Shown here: positions 7,799 to 15,872 of the stretch, one piece after another | Numbering within the stretch: the stretch's first letter is position 1 | Layout of the letters: every line of letters starts with the position of its first letter | Source: Anaerosporobacter faecicola | GTDB lineage: Bacteria; Bacillota; Clostridia; Lachnospirales; Lachnospiraceae | NCBI RefSeq assembly: GCF_012070565.1 | Contig: NZ_JAAQRO010000030.1 | Location: 248,001 to 312,000 of the forward strand | Length of the DNA: 64,000 nt | Direction: 5' to 3' | The notes under the pieces: model-generated | The model's database searches: none | What the model was told of the DNA's origin: nothing | Seen by the model: the letters and a program-made list of their open reading frames with translations, nothing else | Program-made: the position numbers and the translations under genes

Positions 7799-10700
7799 AT
7801 GACACAAATGAATATAGCAATGAAAAAACACACAAAAAGGCTATTAGCAACCATACTTGCAGTTGCATTAATTCTCGTTTCTATAGGAGATATTTCAGTA
7901 ATTAAGGTAAAGGCTTCAACAGTAGAACTACCTTCTGGTTATACAAATGACGACGTTGAAGGGGCAAAAATGTGTTATAGTCTGTTTAACAGTGGAAATA
8001 TTGATATTAAAGGAATATTTAATAATAACTGGCTTCAAGCAACTTATGGCAATAGTGGATTTTTTACTGCACTAAAAGTTGGAGATACTACTTATCAAGC
8101 AAAAGAAATAGACGAAAATAATATAGTAACAAAGTATGATAAATATGAGAACGGGGAAAATTGTAATAATGATATTGATTATTTGCAATTGTCAATAAAT
8201 CCTCAGGTAAGTGCTGATGGATTGTTTGTAGAGTTTCATTACAGTGTACAGAATGCTTCAGGGAGTGCAATTACGTATTCTCTAGCAAGTGCAACGGATG
8301 TACAAATAGGAAACGATGATAATGCTCCAATTAGTTTGGTTAAAAATAAGAACAATACAAAAGATATAGGATTTTGTATGACTTCATCATCTGATGGAGA
8401 TGAAGGCAATAGACCTTCTTTAATGCTATTTGCAGGTGAAGTGGCAGGTGTAACAGATGTTGATAAATTCTGGTTTGGACACTATTATAGTATTTATCCA
8501 GACAATGCGGGTGCTCCATTTTGCCTTGAACAAACAACTGACAATCTAACAGGTACGGATTCAGGCTGTAGTTTTGAATGGACGGATCGAACGATAAATC
8601 CAGGGGAAACCAATGAGTATTGTGTCAAAATTGGTATTGGTAATGCGGATGAACTTTTGAAAGCAGCGAATGCGGAAGCGGATGCAACTTCTACACAAAT
8701 TACAGTTAATGATGTAAAAGAGGATACGTTATACAGTCTTTGGACAATTACTGGTGAAGGTGAAACTGTAACGTATGAAAAAGTGAGAGACTGGGTTGGA
8801 AGTGAAGTCGCAGTTGATGGAAAGATTGTATTTACCGATTTAACACCAGATACGAAATATATTGTAAAGACTGTCTTAAAAGATAATAAACCGGAAGGTG
8901 AAGAACCAGATTCCGCTGCTATTGAGGAAACAGAAGTAACGACAAATATTGATCCATTTAAACCAACAGAAGAGGGTGGCCCAAAACCAACATATGAGGC
9001 TGTAAAGGATACGATTGTTATCACGAACCCTAATACGAATTATACATATAGTTTGGTAGATGCAAAAGGAAATATAGCAAAAGATGCTGATGGAAATGAA
9101 ATAACCCCTATAGCAGGAAGCGATGCTACTGATGGAAAGATTACTTTTAAAGGCTTAGCTTCGAATACAACTTACTATATTTCAGTAAAATCAGATACAA
9201 ATCCAAATTCAGACCCATTAAATACGTTAACCGAGTTACAAATTGGTGGAGGAATAACAGAAAACAATACCGGTAATACATTAGATAAATTAGATAACGT
9301 ACCGGACGGGATAGACGGAGCAAATCTTGATACATGGTCAATATCAGATAACGCTATAAGTGAGGAAGATAAAGGAAAGATAGAAAAGGTTACAAGTTCT
9401 AATAAAGTATCAGCAGTTGATTTTGTTGAGTTGGATTTACAACTTACAGCAGCTGGAGTTGTAGAAGGACATGCAAACACATCAAATACACCTATCGAAA
9501 TAGAACTTATCGTACCAAATCCTATTGAGGGAAGATCTTATAAGGTAGTACAGATGAATAGTGATGGTAGTGTAGGTGATCCAGTCGGAGAGTATGATGA
9601 AGAAACAAAGAAAATAACGTTCTCAACGCAGACATTTGGGAAAGCAGCAATTGTTGTAGATGCAAATGCTTTTGTAGATAATACGATTTCAGGTGGAACA
9701 GGAAGTATTCGTGGAGAAGTATATTCAGACAAAGATCTTCCAGCCGTTCGTGTAGCGGATATGTCTAGTCAAGCGTTGTTAGAAACTGGAAAGACAGAAG
9801 CCGCTGAGTTGGATGCAAATTATAGAGTTTATCTAGATATCACGTCAAATACAACGATTACGGATGATGATAAAGAGAAGATAGTCACTGTATTTCCAGA
9901 GAAAGTTAAGGATGACAAAGTAAAATACTTAGATATCAATTTGCATTTATTAATAAATAACACTGTAGATAGTCTTATTACGGAAGCCCAATCAGAATAT
10001 GAGATTACAATGGGTATACCAGCTGATATAAAAAATACGAGCAGTAGAATAAAACGAGACTATTATGTAGTGAGACTCCACAACGGTATTGCAGAAGATT
10101 TGAATGCAACGAACAATGGGGATGGTACAATTACTTTCAAATCAAGTAAATTCTCAGAGTATGCAATAGGATATGTGGATACAATTGTTGCTGGTGATAT
10201 TGTTGACGTTACAGGTATAACTAGTCAAACGGATAAGATAACGCTCACAAAAGTTGGAGACACTGTGTCAATTGCAGTTACAATTACACCAGCAAATGCA
10301 ACTAATAAGAACTTAATTTACAAATCAAGTGATGAAAAGGTTGCAACTGTAGATGCAACCGGTAAGGTTACAGCAGTAGGCGATGGAAAAGCAACGATCA
10401 TTGTTACAACAGTAGATGGTAATAAGGTAGTAACAATTGATGTTATAGTAGATACGAGTGCTGAGACAGCAAAAATAGTCGCAGAGAACTTTAAGAAGCA
10501 ATATAAAGCGATTCTTCAAAAGAATAGGAAAGATATCACAAAGGCTGATTTAGCTACAATTGAAAAAGCATTAGCTGATTATGATCAGTTAAGTGAGAGT
10601 GCAAAAGCACTTCTTCAAGCGGAGAAAGCAGACCTTGATGCGAAGAAAAAAGCTGCGGAACAAACAGATAGTAAGAATAACGTAAAAGATCAATCGAAAC

Positions 10701-11293
10701 TAACTGGTAATGAAATTGCTCAATTAAAACTTCCTGTATTTATTGCAACAGGTAAGGCAAAGAATAAGACTGATATTGTAATTACATGGAGTAAACAAGC
10801 AAAAGCAACCGGTTATGATATATACTGGTCGTACTGTGATGGAAAGAAAAATTTCAAGAAACTTGCTACTGTAAAAGCAGGTAAGAGCTTATCTTATACA
10901 GTTAAGAACCTGAAATCAAGTACTGGTACAAAATACTTTGTTGTAGCTTATAAGATGGTAGATGGAAAGAAGATTTATATCTCAAAGACACCACAAATTC
11001 ATGTGGCTACAAAGGGAAATAAATATACTAACGCAAAGAGTATTAAAGTAAATAATTCTTCTGTAGTATTAAAGGTAAAGAAGACCTTTACCATCAAAGC
11101 ATCAATCGTAAAGGAAGATGCTAAGAAGAAGTTACTTACACATGCATCAAATCTTCGTTTCTATACAAGCAACAAGAAAGTTGCAACCGTTGATAAGAAC
11201 GGTACTATTAAAGCAGTTGCTAAGGGTACTTGTACAATCTACGTAATTGCCAATAATGGTGTATCAAAGAAAATCACTGTTACAGTGAAGTAA
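7799..11293 (+). CDS. Large secreted surface protein with Ig-like (Big_2) and fibronectin III-like domains
   Basis: A protein of 1164 residues with a long signal peptide (basic start, hydrophobic LLATILAVALILVSI, cleavage near KASTVE). A novel N-terminal region of about 280 residues is followed by repeated fibronectin-like modules (for example YSLVDAKGN and YIVKTVLKD segments). A Big_2 Ig-like domain sits near residues 800-885 (VATVDATGKVTAVGDGKATI), then a charged helical linker, a fibronectin III-like domain (ITWSKQAKATGYDIYW), and a final Big_2 domain (VATVDKNGTIKAVAKGTCTI). I saw no LPxTG anchor. It is probably exported for adhesion or glycan binding; that role is inferred. GAAAGGGG precedes the ATG. 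Confidence 0.85.
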   Translation: MTQMNIAMKKHTKRLLATILAVALILVSIGDISVIKVKASTVELPSGYTNDDVEGAKMCYSLFNSGNIDIKGIFNNNWLQATYGNSGFFTALKVGDTTYQAKEIDENNIVTKYDKYENGENCNNDIDYLQLSINPQVSADGLFVEFHYSVQNASGSAITYSLASATDVQIGNDDNAPISLVKNKNNTKDIGFCMTSSSDGDEGNRPSLMLFAGEVAGVTDVDKFWFGHYYSIYPDNAGAPFCLEQTTDNLTGTDSGCSFEWTDRTINPGETNEYCVKIGIGNADELLKAANAEADATSTQITVNDVKEDTLYSLWTITGEGETVTYEKVRDWVGSEVAVDGKIVFTDLTPDTKYIVKTVLKDNKPEGEEPDSAAIEETEVTTNIDPFKPTEEGGPKPTYEAVKDTIVITNPNTNYTYSLVDAKGNIAKDADGNEITPIAGSDATDGKITFKGLASNTTYYISVKSDTNPNSDPLNTLTELQIGGGITENNTGNTLDKLDNVPDGIDGANLDTWSISDNAISEEDKGKIEKVTSSNKVSAVDFVELDLQLTAAGVVEGHANTSNTPIEIELIVPNPIEGRSYKVVQMNSDGSVGDPVGEYDEETKKITFSTQTFGKAAIVVDANAFVDNTISGGTGSIRGEVYSDKDLPAVRVADMSSQALLETGKTEAAELDANYRVYLDITSNTTITDDDKEKIVTVFPEKVKDDKVKYLDINLHLLINNTVDSLITEAQSEYEITMGIPADIKNTSSRIKRDYYVVRLHNGIAEDLNATNNGDGTITFKSSKFSEYAIGYVDTIVAGDIVDVTGITSQTDKITLTKVGDTVSIAVTITPANATNKNLIYKSSDEKVATVDATGKVTAVGDGKATIIVTTVDGNKVVTIDVIVDTSAETAKIVAENFKKQYKAILQKNRKDITKADLATIEKALADYDQLSESAKALLQAEKADLDAKKKAAEQTDSKNNVKDQSKLTGNEIAQLKLPVFIATGKAKNKTDIVITWSKQAKATGYDIYWSYCDGKKNFKKLATVKAGKSLSYTVKNLKSSTGTKYFVVAYKMVDGKKIYISKTPQIHVATKGNKYTNAKSIKVNNSSVVLKVKKTFTIKASIVKEDAKKKLLTHASNLRFYTSNKKVATVDKNGTIKAVAKGTCTIYVIANNGVSKKITVTVK

Positions 11294-11317
11294 TAAAGAT
11301 TAAATACATAATTTATT

Positions 11318-11357
11318 ACAGGGTAGGAAGTAATTAGCTTCATACCCTGTATTTTTG
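11318..11357 (+). terminator. Terminator of the surface protein gene
   Basis: A 13-bp stem with one mismatch (ACAGGGTAGGAAG with CTTCATACCCTGT) and a 7-nt loop is followed by ATTTTTGTT. Confidence 0.85.
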
Positions 11358-11367
11358 TTACAAAGTA

Positions 11368-11402
11368 GCAAAATAAACCACCAGCTTCACTAAGCTGGTG
11401 GT
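11368..11402 (-). terminator. Terminator for the minus-strand LRR gene
   Basis: ACCACCAGCTT and AAGCTGGTGGT form a perfect 11-bp stem with a 4-nt loop; on the minus strand it is followed by TTATTTTG. Confidence 0.8.
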
Positions 11403-11464
11403 CTTGACTTAATCGTAATTTCTCAAATCAGTAGAATAACAGTCGTATACCGATCCCCGAATGA

Positions 11465-11575
11465 TTATTCGTACTGAACGGTGAATCCATTCGCTTTTGC
11501 ATATTTTTCCGCATAGGAACCTTTTTCACAGATGATTACCACATCTGGATAGCCTCCTTCTTCACGGGCAACTTG
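11465..11575 (-). pseudogene. Out-of-frame C-terminal tail of the LRR protein
   Basis: In a different minus-strand frame from the LRR gene this stretch encodes a typical BspA-repeat end (VVIICEKGSYAEKYAKANG, then FTVQYE and stop). The frame is closed by TAG at 11576-11578, so the shift lies within a few codons of 11575. One indel would rejoin it to the upstream repeats. Confidence 0.75.
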
Positions 11576-12543
11576 CTACAATTTCTGAACGTTCCATAAT
11601 TAATGGTAGTAATACTAGAAGGAATGGTAATTGTTGTAATACCACTGTTTTCAAAAGCACTAATGCCAAGTTCTTTTAAGGAAGCAGGTAATGTTACACT
11701 ACCTAAAGAAGTACAATTAGAGAATGCTTCAAAACCAATTGTTTTTAATTTGCTTGAGGCAGCGAATGTAACTTTACTTAATTTCTTACAGTTTTGAAAA
11801 GCACTACCAGCAATTTCTGTTACAGAGTCTGGAATAGTAATAGACTTTAATTTGCTACAACCATAAAAGGTAGAGGCTTCAATCTTCTTTATTTTAGAAG
11901 AAAGTGTAACAGAAGTTAATTTGGTACAGTTCGCAAATGCACGTTCACCAACAGCTTTTACAGAAGAGCTGAGTGTAATCTTTGTAATCTTGCTGCTTGC
12001 AAATGCTTCGTCTGCGATATATTTAATGGTAGATGGTAAAGTGAGCGATGTCGCTTTTCCATTATACTTGATTAATACCCCATTACCCACTTTAACATAA
12101 GTTGCCTTTTGTTTCTTTACCCACGAAGTATTTTGAAATGCACCAGAACCAACACTCGTTACCGTTTTTGGTATGGTTATGGTCGTTAATTTGGTACATC
12201 CACTGAATGCATAATCGTTAATTGTAGTAACACCAGATTTCATCGTTACTTTTTTCAGCTTGGTACAACCACTAAAAGCAGATTCACCAACTGTTTTAAC
12301 GGTCTTAGGAATCGTAACTGTTTGTACGTATTTGTTGTTGCTGAAAGCGAAAGAGCCGATTTCCGTGACAGTAGATGGTATGGTAACCGTTGAAGATTTA
12401 CCTGTATAAGACAGTAAAACACCATTTTCAATCTTAAAAGCAGAACTTTTGGCTTCTAATTTTTGTGGAAAGCTTGTTAGCAAGAGTGCTAGCAGTAAAC
12501 ATATTGATAGGACAACATGTTTTTTTGTACGTATGTAACTCAT
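11536..12543 (-). CDS. BspA-type leucine-rich-repeat surface protein (C-terminus frameshifted)
   Basis: A protein of 335 residues with an N-terminal signal peptide (VVLSICLLLALLLTSFPQKLEA) and at least nine BspA/Treponema-type leucine-rich repeats of about 23 residues, with cores such as AFSGCTKLKKVTM, AFSGCTKLTTITIPKTV and AFQNCKKLSKVTF. Such proteins are exported and often bind host or microbial surfaces. The last dozen residues (after FRNCSKLP) are not repeat-like, and the expected repeat ending continues in another frame to 11465, so the 3' end has suffered a frameshift. AAAGGAGAG precedes the ATG. It is convergent with the Big_2 surface protein. Confidence 0.85.
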   Translation of the reverse strand: MSYIRTKKHVVLSICLLLALLLTSFPQKLEAKSSAFKIENGVLLSYTGKSSTVTIPSTVTEIGSFAFSNNKYVQTVTIPKTVKTVGESAFSGCTKLKKVTMKSGVTTINDYAFSGCTKLTTITIPKTVTSVGSGAFQNTSWVKKQKATYVKVGNGVLIKYNGKATSLTLPSTIKYIADEAFASSKITKITLSSSVKAVGERAFANCTKLTSVTLSSKIKKIEASTFYGCSKLKSITIPDSVTEIAGSAFQNCKKLSKVTFAASSKLKTIGFEAFSNCTSLGSVTLPASLKELGISAFENSGITTITIPSSITTINYGTFRNCSKLPVKKEAIQMW

Positions 12544-12731
12544 AGATTTCTCTCCTTTTTTAGGGCAAAGATGAATAACTTTGCTGTAATAATCTAGTAG
12601 TATATTGACAAAATGTGTCAGAAAGACGTCAATAATATGGCATAAAGGGAATTGACAGAATAATACTTCGGTTGTAGAATTAAATTACTTCGAGGAACGA
12701 AATATGTACTAGGGATTCATCGTATCGCATA

Positions 12732-12799
12732 GAGATATGCTTGAAAAAGAGATATGCTTGAAAAAGAGATATGCTTGAAAAAGAGATATGCTAAAAAAA
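12732..12799 (+). repeat. 17-bp tandem repeat, four copies
   Basis: GAGATATGCTTGAAAAA occurs three times in perfect register (12732, 12749, 12766), and a fourth copy at 12783 is changed near its end. It directly precedes the broken hydrolase gene and may mark slippage or a deletion junction. Confidence 0.9.
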
Positions 12800-13314
12800 G
12801 AAATATCTTTAAAAGAGATATCCGCATATTTAACATCCATTTCTCAATTATGGAGATTCCAAATGAAACCACGGGTTGTAGCTAAAAAATGTATTACCGA
12901 TGAAAAACAATTTAAACTTGAATATGAGAAATATATCACTCTATTACAAGGAAGTAAGAAAAAATAGTATTAGTGGGATTACCGATTATGCAACTAGCAC
13001 AATTTCCATTGGAAGAAATAGAGAAGAGAAATACGATTATAAAAGAATTAGCAATCCAATATAAGATTCCATTCATTGATTCTTATGCACTACAGGATCA
13101 CATTTGGGTCCATCGGGAGCAAAATAATTCTTGGAAACATAAGAATTTAGTACGAGTATTGGATGCTATCATAATGTTATTTTTTCCATTTTGTAAAGAT
13201 GCATTATCAAGGAAACGAAGATTAGATCTAACTGTAGATGGGGTGCACTATAATTCCATTTCAGCAAAGAAAATCGCAGCATACATTGATGATGCAATAA
13301 AGAATTTACAATAA
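12788..13314 (+). pseudogene. Broken SGNH/GDSL hydrolase remnant
   Basis: Two frames together give about 175 residues of an SGNH hydrolase. From 12788 the frame reads to KYITLLQGSKKK and stops at a TAG just after a run of six A (12957-12966). One more A there would join it to IVLVGLPIMQLAQFPLEEIE and on to the catalytic DGVHYNS motif (Asp and His present) in the frame ending at 13314. The N-terminal GDS block with the nucleophilic serine is missing; the 17-bp repeat array lies there instead. It is therefore both N-terminally truncated and frameshifted. Confidence 0.7.
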
Positions 13315-13549
13315 GAAACGCAAACTTCCAAGTTCCAATTGCTACCATAAAGTGGTATCCTAAGGCATTTTCAACAATTAATATATTGCTACTTCGATTC
13401 CAATGTGCTATTTTTCTAATATCGACTTTTCTGGTAAAAGCCATTAAAAAAGTGCAAGCAATTGAACTGCGAAGTTTGAGTAAGAAGGATAATAAGCGAG
13501 TAAACATAGATAGGTAAACAACGAATCAGTAAAAAGAAAGGTGACAATA
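13315..13549 (+). other. Degenerate intergenic stretch
   Basis: No intact gene is seen. One frame stays open to 13517 and encodes a basic peptide with a hydrophobic stretch (AFSTINILLLRFQCAIFLIS), which could be a scrap of a membrane protein, but there is no start signal and I do not recognise a family. Confidence 0.3.
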
Positions 13550-13963
13550 ATGAGAATAACTCCGAATTTTAATTTTGATGGACAATGTGAAGAAGCACTG
13601 AATCTATACCAGAAAGCATTTCATGGAAACATAACTTGTCTGTTACGCTATGAGGATGCGAAGAAGGAAGATTGGAGTAGGGAACTAACGGAAGAACAGA
13701 AAAGATACATATATCATGCGGAGTTGCTTGTGGGAGAACAGAGAATTATGATGTGTGATAACCTAGATGTGGATTTTGTCACAAGTTTAGCATTATCTCT
13801 TACTCTTACATTCGATACGAAAGAGGAAGTAATACAGGCGTATGAAGTAATGAAAGAAGGAAGTAAAACAATTTATCCAATTCAGGAAACTACCTACAGT
13901 TCTTGTATGGTTGTATTTGTTGACCGTTTCGGTTTTCGCTGGGGATTAATGACCGAAAATTAA
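13550..13963 (+). CDS. VOC (glyoxalase-fold) family protein, PhnB-like
   Basis: A protein of 137 residues beginning RITPNFNFDGQCEEALNLYQKAFHG, the usual start of the PhnB/3-demethylubiquinone-like branch of the VOC superfamily. It ends with FVDRFGFRWGL, where these proteins place the last metal-coordinating strand. Members bind metals or small molecules, and most have no known substrate. The ATG at 13550 with AGAAAGGTG upstream is preferred to the in-frame GTG at 13541. It has no evident operon partner. Confidence 0.85.
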   Translation: MRITPNFNFDGQCEEALNLYQKAFHGNITCLLRYEDAKKEDWSRELTEEQKRYIYHAELLVGEQRIMMCDNLDVDFVTSLALSLTLTFDTKEEVIQAYEVMKEGSKTIYPIQETTYSSCMVVFVDRFGFRWGLMTEN

Positions 13964-14148
13964 TCGTAAAAAAGAATCGCGTAGGGCGCTTTTAAGGATG
14001 TTGCAGCAACGCAATCGACAATCGTATGTCCTTACAGGAACCTTTCAAAAGGGTAAGGTAAGTGTTAGCTACTTCGATGGTTGACGAAATAGGGACATGG
14101 TATAGTTATCTCATCAAAGAAAACAACAAGTACTTAGGAGGAGATAAC

Positions 14149-14796
14149 ATGAAGACAACATTCGATTCAATCGTATTAGGAATTCACAATTTTCCATATT
14201 TTGCAATCCTATTTACCTTACCTATATTCGCAATAACGACAATCAAACATAAATCATTTAATTTGGTAAGAGTTCTTTTACAATATGCTTTGTTACTATA
14301 TTCCTTATGCCTTGTTGCAGTGGTCTTGTTTCCACTTCCAACGCTGGCTCAAGCAGCAACTTTGCATACACATGACCTACAGATCATTCCATTTCATTTT
14401 GTTGTAGATATTGTGAAAGAATCACCTTTGGTAATCAATGAACCAGCTACATATGTGAAGACAATCTGTAATCGTGCAGTCCTTCAAGTTGTATTCAATA
14501 TTTTAATGACAATTCCATTTGGAATGTTCTTACGTTACTATTTTGGTTATGATAAAAAGAAGGTAGTTGTAGCATCTATGCTTTTAAGTTTGGCAATTGA
14601 GGTAACACAATTAACAGGAATTTTTGGAATCTATCATGGGTCGTATCGTTTATGTGATATTGATGACCTTATGATGAATACATTGGGTGGATTTGTTGGA
14701 TATCGTTTTATAGTTGCAGTTGAAACATATATTCCTTCCATTTATGCATTTGATCGAAGAAGAAAGACAGTTAAGAAGGGTTATGTTAAAGCATAA
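14149..14796 (+). CDS. VanZ-like integral membrane protein
   Basis: A protein of 215 residues with about five membrane segments (FAILFTLPIFAI, LLQYALLLYSLCLVAVVLFP, VFNILMTIPFGMFL, a segment at VVVASMLLSLAIEVTQL, and a final LGGFVGYRFIVAV). The pair NILMTIPFG and EVTQL...DIDDLMMNTLGG is the VanZ family signature. Relatives influence teicoplanin resistance or surface properties, but no van genes are nearby, so resistance should not be assumed. AGGAGGAGATAAC before the ATG at 14149 decides this start. Confidence 0.85.
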   Translation: MKTTFDSIVLGIHNFPYFAILFTLPIFAITTIKHKSFNLVRVLLQYALLLYSLCLVAVVLFPLPTLAQAATLHTHDLQIIPFHFVVDIVKESPLVINEPATYVKTICNRAVLQVVFNILMTIPFGMFLRYYFGYDKKKVVVASMLLSLAIEVTQLTGIFGIYHGSYRLCDIDDLMMNTLGGFVGYRFIVAVETYIPSIYAFDRRRKTVKKGYVKA

Positions 14797-14848
14797 TTAA
14801 GGGAAAATAATTTATGACTCTTACATCTGGGAAAATGGTAATTAATAG

Positions 14849-14878
14849 TTGACAAATTATTTTTCCATATGGTATGAT
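14849..14878 (+). promoter_or_regulatory. Promoter of the yybP-ykoY riboswitch transcript
   Basis: TTGACA (14849-14854) and TATGAT (14873-14878) are spaced by 18 bases, with the aptamer starting about 25 bases downstream. Confidence 0.8.
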
Positions 14879-14899
14879 GGCAATACGAAAAAACGAAAT

Positions 14900-15060
14900 C
14901 ACTCGTGAGGGAGTAGTTAGCACGAACGTGTGGCAAGTCAACATCCTGATGAATTCCATCTGGCTTGTCTTAAAAAACGAGACTCATGTGTAGCAGTATG
15001 CTATGCCTGGGCTCTATATAAAGTAATTTTCGGGTATAGTGAATGCTATACCCGTTTTTT
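14900..15060 (+). ncRNA. yybP-ykoY-type manganese riboswitch with terminator
   Basis: The segment has the loop-1 box GGGAGTAG (about 14910), a long helix CAAGTCAACATC...GATGGAATTCATC-like pairing closed by CTGGCTTG, then ACGAGACTCATG. This matches the order in the solved Lactococcus yybP-ykoY aptamer (GGGGAGUAG, AAGUCGUCAA, CCGGCUUUG, CAAGACC). P1 pairs CGTGAG with CTCATG. A hairpin (GTGTAGC with GCTATGC) and a terminator (CGGGTATAG with GCTATACCC, then T7, about 15030-15061) form the expression platform. The family senses Mn2+ and normally turns genes on. The downstream genes are an ABC/FtsX exporter rather than a known Mn exporter. Confidence 0.75.
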
Positions 15061-15167
15061 TGTACATTTTTCGCATTGTGAATACGCAAAGTACATAGCA
15101 ATTCGAAATACACAGAGGTCAAAATAATTAATAGTGACCACAACAACATAACATAAGGGGGAATTAT

Positions 15168-15872
15168 ATGAAAGAATTAATCGTATTTGAAGATGTTGTG
15201 AAGGAGTATGGAACGAAGGAAAGTAAACAGATTGCTGTAAACCATGTGAATTTTACCATTGAAGAAGGTGAATTCGTTGTGGTACTGGGGCAATCAGGAG
15301 CTGGAAAATCAACCGTACTGAATATGCTTGGAGGTATGGATCAGCCAACCAGTGGTAGCATACGGATCAATGGGGCGGAAATCAGTCGGTTGAATGATAA
15401 CCAGATGTCGAACTATCGAGCAGAGAATATTGGATTTATCTTTCAATTCTATAATCTGCTACCAAGCCTCACTGCATACGAGAATGTTGCATTAACCAGA
15501 GAAATAGTAAAAGATGTGATTGATCCATTGGAATTACTTGAAGCGGTGGGCTTAAAAGAACATCGGAACAAATTTCCTTCCCAATTGTCTGGTGGAGAAC
15601 AACAGAGAGTATCCATTGCGCGGGCTTTGAGCAAAAATCCTAAGATTATTCTAGGGGATGAACCAACGGGTGCATTGGATGCAGAAACAGGGGTAGCTGT
15701 ATTGGAGTTGCTACAAAAAATGTGTAAGGAACGTAAAAAAACAGTTATCATCGTAACTCATAATGCTGCTTTTGCGCAATGCGCGGATAAAGTAATTCGT
15801 ATGCGTAGCGGGAAGATCAGGGAGATCACATTGAATGAGTCTCCAGTTCCGGTAAGTGAGGTGAATTGGTAA
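15168..15872 (+). CDS. ABC transporter ATP-binding protein, LolD/MacB type
   Basis: A protein of 234 residues containing all ABC ATPase motifs: Walker A GQSGAGKST, Q-loop region FIFQFYNLLPSLTAYENV, signature LSGGEQQR, Walker B IILGDEPTGALD and the H-loop VTHN. The sequence type matches ATPases that pair with FtsX-like permeases in MacB, LolCDE or BceAB mechanotransmission transporters. Its stop codon overlaps the start of the permease gene. Control by the upstream Mn-type riboswitch is likely from position, although about 105 bases separate the riboswitch terminator from the start. GGGGGA precedes the ATG. Confidence 0.93.
   Translation: MKELIVFEDVVKEYGTKESKQIAVNHVNFTIEEGEFVVVLGQSGAGKSTVLNMLGGMDQPTSGSIRINGAEISRLNDNQMSNYRAENIGFIFQFYNLLPSLTAYENVALTREIVKDVIDPLELLEAVGLKEHRNKFPSQLSGGEQQRVSIARALSKNPKIILGDEPTGALDAETGVAVLELLQKMCKERKKTVIIVTHNAAFAQCADKVIRMRSGKIREITLNESPVPVSEVNW

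Noticed and set aside
8494-9024. A 176-codon minus-strand frame opposite the large surface protein
   Set aside because: It lies wholly within a clear plus-strand gene with signal peptide and Ig domains, and its composition (Ser/Val-rich) is that of an antisense shadow.
12732-12799. Possible CRISPR-like array
   Set aside because: The 17-bp units are head to tail with no spacers and no cas gene is near.
14149-14796. Glycopeptide resistance locus (VanZ)
   Set aside because: VanZ-like proteins are common without resistance, and no vanHAX or vanRS genes are in the window.
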